NCBI GenBank assembly: GCA_017963165.1
Contig: JAGCTZ010000097.1
Span: 1-8,363, forward strand
DNA length: 8,363 bases
From: Treponema sp.
Lineage (GTDB): Bacteria; Spirochaetota; Spirochaetia; Treponematales; Treponemataceae
Reading direction: 5' to 3'
A program made the position numbers and the translations under genes. Positions 1 to 5,781 of the stretch are shown piece by piece (position 1 is the first letter of the stretch; every line of letters starts with the position of its first letter). The notes beneath the pieces were generated by a model that was not told the DNA's origin, made no database searches, and saw only the letters and a list, made by a program, of their open reading frames with translations.

Positions 1-386
1 CGCTGATTAATTACATATCCATCAACTACATATTTATGAAGAATATCTGTTGCCCATCTTCTGAAGCTTGTTGCTATTTTTGATGATACTCTGTATCCTA
101 CTGCCAGAATTACATCAAGATTATAATAAGGAATTTGACGGGTAACTGTTCGTTTTCCTTCTGTTTGAACTTGTGCAAAAAATGCACAAGTTGAATCTTT
201 TGGAAGTTCTTCTTCATCATATATATGCTTTATATGGCGCTGAATGGTAGAACGGTCCTTATTATCAAACAATTCACCTATTTTATCTGCACTAAGCCAT
301 AATGAGTTATCCTGCATTATAACTTCTACATGATTTGAGCCATTTTTCTGATATATTTTGATTTCACCTTTTGATAAATCGGTCAT
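1..386 (-). CDS. rhuM: RhuM-family protein, N-terminal 128 residues (cut by window edge)
   Basis: The gene reads leftward from ATG at 386 and stays open to the window edge, giving 128 codons. The protein begins MTDLSKGEIKIYQ. It carries the hallmarks I associate with the virulence RhuM family (Pfam Virulence_RhuM, named after the Salmonella SPI-3 gene): a winged-helix-like segment at about residues 30-60 (WLSADKIGELF, then DRSTIQRHIKHIYDEEEL), and the conserved block YYNLDVILAVGYRVSSK at 87-103 followed by FRRWAT at 108-113. Members are usually roughly 300 residues or more, so over half is probably missing. The molecular function is not established; the N-terminal part looks DNA-binding. Its ATG overlaps the hsdM stop codon by one base, and a good Shine-Dalgarno lies inside the hsdM 3' end, so it is very likely translated with hsdM. 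RhuM-like genes are often found inside type I RM operons, which suggests an accessory or regulatory role. Family assignment is firm; role is inference. Confidence 0.88.
   Translation of the reverse strand, partial: MTDLSKGEIKIYQKNGSNHVEVIMQDNSLWLSADKIGELFDNKDRSTIQRHIKHIYDEEELPKDSTCAFFAQVQTEGKRTVTRQIPYYNLDVILAVGYRVSSKIATSFRRWATDILHKYVVDGYVINQ
168..192 (-). repeat. Perfect 10-bp inverted repeat inside rhuM
   Basis: Arms AACTTGTGCA (168-177) and TGCACAAGTT (183-192) are exact reverse complements around a five-base A/T loop. In the minus-strand mRNA this would be a 10-bp stem with a U5 loop, over codons for the segment STCAFFAQV of RhuM. No U-tract follows, so it is not an intrinsic terminator. 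It may only reflect codon use around Cys-Ala...Ala-Gln, but the perfection of the arms is notable. Confidence 0.6.
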
Positions 387-398
387 CAAAGCTCCCCT
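386..398 (-). promoter_or_regulatory. Shine-Dalgarno and stop/start overlap coupling hsdM to rhuM
   Basis: On the minus strand the sequence AGGGGAG (398 to 392) lies inside the last hsdM codons, five bases before TGATG. In TGATG the hsdM stop TGA (388-386) and the rhuM start ATG (386-384) share one base. This is the usual arrangement for termination-reinitiation coupling and fixes the rhuM start. Confidence 0.85.
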
Positions 399-1888
399 TT
401 CTGTGCTTTTTGATGAAGTTCTGTAAGCTGCTGCAAGATATTGTCTATATCTGCATTGAGCTTGCTGCGTTTTTCTTCGTAATTCTGGATTGTTTCTGCA
501 ACACTAAGAATTACTTCTTCTTCGTGAGGGTATCCGCAAACATCAAAGTTTAATCCGCTGTCAAAAAGTTCTTGTGATGTATAGCATTTTGCTTTTGGAT
601 TTCCGTCTTCGTCTGTGATTTCTTTTCTGTCATTCCACCAGGCAACACAATCATCAAAGTCGCTGAGCTTCATTGGCTTTGTTTTTGAAAAGTGCTTAAC
701 GCCTTTTGGCATATCTACACGATAGAACCAGGTTTTGCCTTGGCTTTCTTCGTTATTGAAAAACAGAATATTTGTTGTAATGCTTGTGTATGGAGAGAAT
801 ACACTCTGCGGCATTCTAATTACTGTATGAAGATTAAAATCTGTAAGAAGCTTTTTCTTAAGATTTGTTTTTGCGTTATCGTTTCCGAATAAGAATCCGT
901 CTGGAATAATTACAGCTGCACGGCCACCTTTCTTAAGGCGATACATAATTACTGCAATAAAGAGATCTGCAGTTTCGCTTGATTTTAAGTCTGCCGGGAA
1001 GTTTTGTTTAATGTCTTCTTTTTCACTGCCGCCGTATGGGGGATTCATTAGAATTACATCAAAGGCATCTTTTTCTGTGTAGTCTAAAAGCTTTTTGGTA
1101 AGTGAGTTATCGTGGAAAACTTTTGGATTATCAATTCCATGAAGAAGCATATTTGTTACACAGAGCATATAAGGAAACTGCTTTTTCTCAATAGCGTAAA
1201 TTGAATTGTAGAGTTTTTCCGATTCTTCTTTTTTTATTGTTCCCTTTGCTTCTTTTTGAGCTTCAAGTTCTTTTATCCAGCTAGAAAGAAAGCCACCAGT
1301 ACCACAGGCAAAGTCTGCCATAGTTTCGCCAATCTGAGGCTTAATCATTTTGGCCATAAACTCTGTTACAGCACGCGGAGTATAGAACTCACCTGCACTA
1401 CCTGCACTTTGAAGTTCCTTTAATATTGTTTCGTATATTTCACCAAAGGCGTGTGTTTCTTCATAACTTCCAAAATCAAGTTCATCTATAATATTTATTA
1501 TCTGACGAAGAAGAACGCCGTCTTTCATGTAGTTATTTGCATCTTCAAAAGTTGTGCGAACTATACTCTGTCTTATTGGAGTATTTGGAGTAACATCAAG
1601 TTTTTTAAGTTTTGGAAAAAGTTCATTATTTACAAAGTTCAAAAGTTGGTCGCCTGTAAGCCCTTCATTTTGGTTTTCTGCATGAGCCCAGTTTCTCCAG
1701 CGCAAGTTTTCAGGAATTATTGATTCATATTTTTCATCTTCAAATTCCCAGTCTTCTTCTTTTGCATCATAAACTTTTAAAAAGAGCATCCATGCTAATT
1801 GTTCAATTCGTTGTGCGTCACCATTGATTCCGGCATCGTTACGCATTACATCACGGATTCTCTTTACGAAACTACTTAAGTTATTCAT
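386..1888 (-). CDS. hsdM: Type I restriction-modification DNA methyltransferase (M subunit)
   Basis: A 500-residue protein of normal HsdM length. It would transfer a methyl group from S-adenosylmethionine to adenine N6 in the bipartite target chosen by HsdS, and act as M2S1 alone or with HsdR. Visible domains: the helical HsdM N-terminal domain (about 1-130, starting SSFVKRIRDVMRND and LAWMLFLKVYD), the GEFYTPRAV entry motif (166-174), SAM-binding motif I DFACGTGGFL (192-201), and catalytic motif IV NPPYGG (282-287), a variant of N/D-PP-Y/F typical of adenine methyltransferases. A charged helical tail (about 460-497) is the kind of segment that packs against HsdS. The start ATG has AAGGA seven bases upstream (1900-1896), which overlaps the hsdR stop TAA; the gap to hsdR is only 10 bp. 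All key motifs look intact, so I expect an active enzyme. The cognate hsdS is not in the window. Confidence 0.96.
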   Translation of the reverse strand: MNNLSSFVKRIRDVMRNDAGINGDAQRIEQLAWMLFLKVYDAKEEDWEFEDEKYESIIPENLRWRNWAHAENQNEGLTGDQLLNFVNNELFPKLKKLDVTPNTPIRQSIVRTTFEDANNYMKDGVLLRQIINIIDELDFGSYEETHAFGEIYETILKELQSAGSAGEFYTPRAVTEFMAKMIKPQIGETMADFACGTGGFLSSWIKELEAQKEAKGTIKKEESEKLYNSIYAIEKKQFPYMLCVTNMLLHGIDNPKVFHDNSLTKKLLDYTEKDAFDVILMNPPYGGSEKEDIKQNFPADLKSSETADLFIAVIMYRLKKGGRAAVIIPDGFLFGNDNAKTNLKKKLLTDFNLHTVIRMPQSVFSPYTSITTNILFFNNEESQGKTWFYRVDMPKGVKHFSKTKPMKLSDFDDCVAWWNDRKEITDEDGNPKAKCYTSQELFDSGLNFDVCGYPHEEEVILSVAETIQNYEEKRSKLNADIDNILQQLTELHQKAQKGEL

Positions 1889-1898
1889 TTATATTTCC

Positions 1899-4394
1899 TT
1901 ATGCTACTTTATATAATTCTTGTTCCAGCTCTCTAAGGGCTGCCCGATATTTATCATTTCCGCCAAACAGTGCTGCAATTCTAGAAGGCTTTCCATATTT
2001 TGTGAATGGATTTTGCTTCAAGATTTCTGTTGATTCAATATCATAAATACCAAGCTCTGCGTATTTATCAAGCAAAGCATTTATTACTTCTTTTGCAGCT
2101 TCGCCATACTTGCCGAACAAATCTCGCTTCTTTACATTTTCTGCTCGCTCGCGTCTTGTGAGTGGCTTTTGATTAAATGCAATATGACAGATAAAATCAA
2201 AATCATCTACATCTGTCATGTTCTGTTCTTTCTTAATAAGTTCAAGGTCTATGCCCAGATCTTTAAGCATATTGCGGATAACTTCTTTTTTCTGTTCTTC
2301 GTTCCAGGTTTGAATAAAGTTTTCCAGAGTCTGATATGTCCCAAGAATACTTTCTTTTGTGTAATCTTCTATAGATTCCTGTTTCAAAAGTTTTCCGTCG
2401 GTGTCGTAGATACTTACAACTCGTTGAAGAACTTTTACTGTAACTCCACCCTTTCCAATAATTGGTTTTATATGTGGTGTTGGTGGATCAACAATAATAG
2501 TATCATCTGGTTTATGTTGTGGGGGAGTATCATCTTTCGGATCATCAGGGAGTTGTCGTGCATTTGGATCATACTCGTCATCCTGCTCCACTTCTCCATC
2601 CCATTCTGGATCAGCAAAAAGACGGCTTACCCTGCGGAAATCCATAATTGTAAAATGAGTTTTTCCTTCATCATATCTGAGGCGGGTTCCACGACCAATT
2701 ATCTGCTTAAACTCTGTCATTGAATTAATAAGTTCATCAAGAACAATAAGCTTAACCATTTTACAGTCACTGCCTGTAGAAAGAAGTTTTGATGTAGTTG
2801 CAATTACAGGATATTCCTGTGAAACCGAAATAAAATAATCAAGTTTATCTTTACCGTATTTATCGCTTCCTGTAATACGAACGACATATTGCTCTTTTAC
2901 ATTTCCCTGATTATCACGAAGAATCAAATCTGTATTCAGATTATTAAGAGCAACACGCATTCGTTCCGCTGCATCTTCCGTTGGACAGAAAACGATTGTT
3001 TTAGACATGCGATCTGTTTCTTTAAGAAACTTTGTAATTTCAGCAGCTACTTCATCAATTCTGTCTTGAATAATTATATTGTAATCATAATCAGAAAGAT
3101 TATATTCGCGGTCTTCAATTTCATCTCCGTATATATCCTTCAGACCTTTTCTTGGGCGCCAGCAGTCATCAATACTTGTATGAACATTTATTACTTTGAA
3201 CGGTGCAAGGAATCCATCTTCAATTCCCTGTTTAAGACTGTACGAATAAACAGGCTCACCAAAGTAATCAATATTTGAAATGTATTTTGTTTCCTTTGGA
3301 GTTGCAGTCATTCCTATCTGAGTTGCACTGCTAAAATATTCAAGGATTTTTCTCCAACGAGAGTCTGCCTTTGCCGAACCACGATGGCACTCATCAACAA
3401 TTATAAGGTCAAAGAAATCTGGTTTAAAGAATTCTTTATATTTAGAAAGTTCTTCTTCAAACTCTTCTTCCGTTTCCTCTTCATCTTCACTCTTATGTTT
3501 TGCAGAATCCAGTTGCTGATAAAGAGCAAAATAAACCTGATATGCAGAGATTTTTGACTTGTCTTCTTTCTGAAAATTAATCTTATGAATTACTTTTTCT
3601 AAAGGCTTGAAGTCACCGTTGATTGTCTGGTCTACAAGATTATTCCTGTCTGCCAAATAAAGAACTTTCTTTTTAGTTCCTGATTCAATAAGTCGCCATA
3701 CAATCTGGAAAGCCGTATAAGTTTTACCGGTTCCTGTTGCCATTGCAATAAGTATTCTTGTGTGATTCTTTGCAATTGCTTCAAGAGTTCTGTTTACTGC
3801 ATTACGTTGATAATATCTTGGCGGATAACAATTTGCCCCGGAATAAAAAGGGGTATTCAAAAGTTTTTCATCAAAAGAAAGAGGAACGTCATAAAACTTT
3901 GTTTCGCCGTCTACATCATAACGTTCTCGATCTTCTACTTCGATTATTTTTTGTGCGTCGACACCTTTCCATCGTGAATAAAGTTCATCTGCGGTTGGAA
4001 ATTCAGAAAGTGGAAATTCTTTTTCTAATCCTGTTGTAAAATCATGTTCAAAAAAACTGCTGCCATTTGAAGTATAAACAAACGGAACATCCATCATAAT
4101 TCCGTAAGTAATGGCCTGCTGCATTCCAAATGATGAAGAGTGATTATTATCTTTTGCTTCTACTATTGCAAGCGGAGTTCCTTTATTATACCAGAGGACA
4201 TAATCGCAGCGTTTTCCTTTATCGCGGCTTGGAACATTTCCCTTAATTCTAACTTTACCATCAGTAAAATTATTTACAGGCGAAGTCTCCATTGTAATTT
4301 TTTTGATGTCCCATTTTGAAGTTAATGCGGGTGTAATGTACTGGAGTTTAATATCTTCTTCTGTCATTTGACTGATGTCAAAAATATCACTCAT
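1899..4394 (-). CDS. hsdR: Type I restriction enzyme R subunit (nuclease and translocase)
   Basis: An 831-residue HsdR-type protein, on the short side and resembling the EcoEI/EcoAI-like group. It would use ATP to translocate DNA through the bound complex and cut far from the recognition site. Numbering from ATG: an N-terminal PD-(D/E)xK nuclease signature with D64 and E79-x-K81 (DYVLWY, then AIVEAKD); helicase Walker A ATGTGKT (219-225); motif II DECH (334-337); motif III TATP (363-366); motif VI-like QIIGRGTR (564-571). A Glu-rich stretch (302-316) precedes motif II, and an Asp/Pro-rich linker (about 602-640) separates the motor from the C-terminal helical domain that normally contacts HsdM. 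The open frame also allows TTG at 4397, but the GGAG at 4405-4402 is seven bases from the ATG at 4394 and only four from the TTG, so I prefer ATG. First gene of the operon; no frameshift or missing motif seen. Confidence 0.96.
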   Translation of the reverse strand: MSDIFDISQMTEEDIKLQYITPALTSKWDIKKITMETSPVNNFTDGKVRIKGNVPSRDKGKRCDYVLWYNKGTPLAIVEAKDNNHSSSFGMQQAITYGIMMDVPFVYTSNGSSFFEHDFTTGLEKEFPLSEFPTADELYSRWKGVDAQKIIEVEDRERYDVDGETKFYDVPLSFDEKLLNTPFYSGANCYPPRYYQRNAVNRTLEAIAKNHTRILIAMATGTGKTYTAFQIVWRLIESGTKKKVLYLADRNNLVDQTINGDFKPLEKVIHKINFQKEDKSKISAYQVYFALYQQLDSAKHKSEDEEETEEEFEEELSKYKEFFKPDFFDLIIVDECHRGSAKADSRWRKILEYFSSATQIGMTATPKETKYISNIDYFGEPVYSYSLKQGIEDGFLAPFKVINVHTSIDDCWRPRKGLKDIYGDEIEDREYNLSDYDYNIIIQDRIDEVAAEITKFLKETDRMSKTIVFCPTEDAAERMRVALNNLNTDLILRDNQGNVKEQYVVRITGSDKYGKDKLDYFISVSQEYPVIATTSKLLSTGSDCKMVKLIVLDELINSMTEFKQIIGRGTRLRYDEGKTHFTIMDFRRVSRLFADPEWDGEVEQDDEYDPNARQLPDDPKDDTPPQHKPDDTIIVDPPTPHIKPIIGKGGVTVKVLQRVVSIYDTDGKLLKQESIEDYTKESILGTYQTLENFIQTWNEEQKKEVIRNMLKDLGIDLELIKKEQNMTDVDDFDFICHIAFNQKPLTRRERAENVKKRDLFGKYGEAAKEVINALLDKYAELGIYDIESTEILKQNPFTKYGKPSRIAALFGGNDKYRAALRELEQELYKVA

Positions 4395-4401
4395 CAAAAG
4401 T

Positions 4402-4460
4402 CTCCGTGAACTTTTTTAATAAAGTTATTAAATTATAACACGAAAACTGTAGTTTTTCAT
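4402..4460 (-). promoter_or_regulatory. Promoter of the hsdR-hsdM-rhuM operon with internal dyad
   Basis: Reading leftward, a perfect -10 TATAAT lies at 4437-4432. The hexamer 17 bases upstream is ATGAAA (4460-4455), a poor -35. Between them lies the dyad AAAACT-GT-AGTTTT (4443-4456), six-base arms with a two-base spacer, at a position suited to a small repressor. The leader to ATG 4394 would be about 30 nt and includes the GGAG ribosome site. The -10 is convincing; the -35 and the operator role of the dyad are inference. No strong terminator separates this from the upstream GH8 gene, so readthrough is also possible. Confidence 0.55.
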
Positions 4461-4505
4461 TTAAAAACAACTATATCGAGAAGAAAAACTAATTATTTTA
4501 ATTTC

Positions 4506-5633
4506 TTACTCCACCCCATACTTCCCACTCAACGCCAACATGGCAAACATATAAAGACAGTTATCATAGTATCTTCTTTCGCCCATACGAAGCGGTGTGT
4601 TCCAGAATCTTCGCACTATCTTTTCGGCAGCACCAGCGGCAGCAGGAGAACAAGCCATCGTTGTCTGTGCAAGAGTTGCCAAAAGACCAACAGGATGCAG
4701 CGCCTTTTCTTCAGTGCCATCAGCCAACAGCACAGGCGTTCCATCAATGTGGTATTTTTTATAATCTGCGGGATCCACATCTGCAAAGAACGTCACAAGA
4801 TTATCTGCAATTTTTTCAAACTCTGGTGTATGACCATGCCACAAAGAATCAAGTCCAATATTTGCGCCTGTGCGGTATGCATCACTATAAAAATCCCCAT
4901 GTCCGTCCGGAGGCCCAAACGGATTAGGTGTTCCATCAAAATTGCCATATTCAGGGTTCATGCCGGTTACCGGGTGGCATGCCTTTGCAAGATATTCGCG
5001 GCTTGCTTCTTCCGCACGCTTCCAGAAAGCTCTGTCTTCTTCATCAGCCCAAAGTGCAAAATAATGATAAAAATGCATAAGATGGTAAGAAGGATCTGTA
5101 AAAGGACAGGCAGGCACAAAAAGCACATAAGCATTGTCTGCATTCCACATAGGAAACTCATGATGAAGACAGGTGTGCAAAATGCGGCGAGCCCACAGAG
5201 TATAATTGTAAATACTCTCTCCTTCTGCATCACCCCACTTACGACCAGCCAGGAACAAAGCCATTGCAAAAAATTCTTCTCCATCCGGTGCAGGTCCCCA
5301 GGCATTCTTTTTTCCGTCAGGGCCACATGACCAGGCAAAGTAGCCTTTCATAGGTCCCTCTTTCATGTACATAAAGTCCATGGCAAATTTCCACATGCGG
5401 TCAAAAATATCCTTGCGGTTCATCATTACGCACATCATCATGCCGTAAGACATACCTTCGGTGCGGGCGTCACAGTTTCCTGTATCCATAAAATAGCCTG
5501 TATCGCCAATTCCATCAAAATAAAAACGGCTCCAGGGCTTTTCAAAAATCTCTGTAAAAGTATCATTCACGCGCTTTTCAATTTCGGCTTCGCTGTAGCC
5601 ATAGTCTAAAAATGTATTTTTTGTTGTACTCAT
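4506..5633 (-). CDS. GH8 reducing-end xylose-releasing exo-oligoxylanase (Rex-like)
   Basis: A 375-residue glycoside hydrolase family 8 protein. Rex enzymes release xylose from the reducing end of xylo-oligosaccharides of three or more units, with inversion. The protein matches the pattern of Bacillus halodurans Rex along its length, from DYGYSEAEIEKRV near the start to RRYYDNCLYMFAMLALSG at the end. Numbering from ATG 5633: general acid E59 in RTEGMSYGMMM (Rex E70), conserved D117 in WGPAPDGEE (Rex D128), general base D251 in YSDAYR (Rex D263), and H313 in LHPVG (Rex H319, which restricts the enzyme to exo action). There is no signal peptide, so it should act in the cytoplasm on imported oligosaccharides. 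The frame extends to a GTG at 5672, but the extra 13 residues are not family-like. The ATG at 5633 has no clear Shine-Dalgarno, so the start rests on homology. Transcribed divergently from the lipoprotein gene. Confidence 0.92.
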   Translation of the reverse strand: MSTTKNTFLDYGYSEAEIEKRVNDTFTEIFEKPWSRFYFDGIGDTGYFMDTGNCDARTEGMSYGMMMCVMMNRKDIFDRMWKFAMDFMYMKEGPMKGYFAWSCGPDGKKNAWGPAPDGEEFFAMALFLAGRKWGDAEGESIYNYTLWARRILHTCLHHEFPMWNADNAYVLFVPACPFTDPSYHLMHFYHYFALWADEEDRAFWKRAEEASREYLAKACHPVTGMNPEYGNFDGTPNPFGPPDGHGDFYSDAYRTGANIGLDSLWHGHTPEFEKIADNLVTFFADVDPADYKKYHIDGTPVLLADGTEEKALHPVGLLATLAQTTMACSPAAAGAAEKIVRRFWNTPLRMGERRYYDNCLYMFAMLALSGKYGVE

Positions 5634-5683
5634 AAGAATATTTTTACATAAAAAAAGGCTTTTTACTATCACAAAAATGGATC

Positions 5684-5712
5684 ATTATAGAAAAAAAATA
5701 AACTCGGGAAAT
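5684..5712 (-). promoter_or_regulatory. Leftward promoter of the GH8 gene
   Basis: A perfect -10 TATAAT lies at 5689-5684 on the minus strand. With a 17-base spacer the -35 would be ATTTCC (5712-5707), which is weak and lies inside the palindrome at 5704-5720. The leader to ATG 5633 would be about 45 nt. A weak -35 overlapped by a dyad fits either an activator or a repressor site. Confidence 0.5.
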
Positions 5713-5720
5713 TTTCCCGA
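5704..5720. promoter_or_regulatory. 17-nt palindrome between divergent promoters (operator or relict hairpin)
   Basis: TCGGGAA-ATT-TTCCCGA is a seven-base inverted repeat with a three-base centre at 5712. It lies almost midway between the leftward -10 (5684-5689) and the rightward -10 (5742-5747), overlapping the leftward -35 region and reaching the edge of the rightward one. That is the geometry of a shared operator for divergent genes. It is followed by CTTTTTA on the plus strand and an AT-rich run on the other strand, so it could also fold as an intrinsic terminator, though no gene points into it. Its core matches the terminator after the lipoprotein gene. Confidence 0.55.
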
Positions 5721-5774
5721 CTTTTTATCAAGATTGTGTACTATAATTTATTAAATACAAGAATATACAAGGAG
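5719..5774 (+). promoter_or_regulatory. Rightward promoter and ribosome site of the lipoprotein gene
   Basis: A perfect -10 TATAAT lies at 5742-5747. The hexamer 17 bases upstream is GACTTT (5719-5724), a weak -35 that abuts the palindrome. A strong Shine-Dalgarno AAGGAG (5769-5774) lies seven bases before ATG 5782, so translation should be efficient. Confidence 0.6.
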
Positions 5775-5781
5775 TTTTTTT

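Noticed and set aside
2169..2723. Plus-strand open frame of 184 codons opposite hsdR
   Set aside because: Antisense to a well-supported gene, with composition typical of a shadow frame (Phe/Ile/Lys-rich) and no recognisable domain.
4395..4397. TTG as the hsdR start
   Set aside because: The ribosome site is too close to it (four bases) and well placed for the adjacent ATG.
4441..4505. Intrinsic terminator for the GH8 gene in the gap before hsdR
   Set aside because: The region is AT-rich with only a weak six-base dyad and no GC stem followed by a T-run in the leftward direction; it is better read as promoter DNA.
4967..5338. Minus-strand open frame inside the GH8 gene with membrane-like segments
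   Set aside because: It is an out-of-frame shadow of a gene supported by full-length family similarity; no ribosome site was seen.
5634..5672. N-terminal extension of the GH8 protein from a GTG codon, suggestive of a short hydrophobic leader
   Set aside because: No ribosome site precedes the GTG, the extra residues do not form a proper signal peptide, and family members start near the ATG at 5633.
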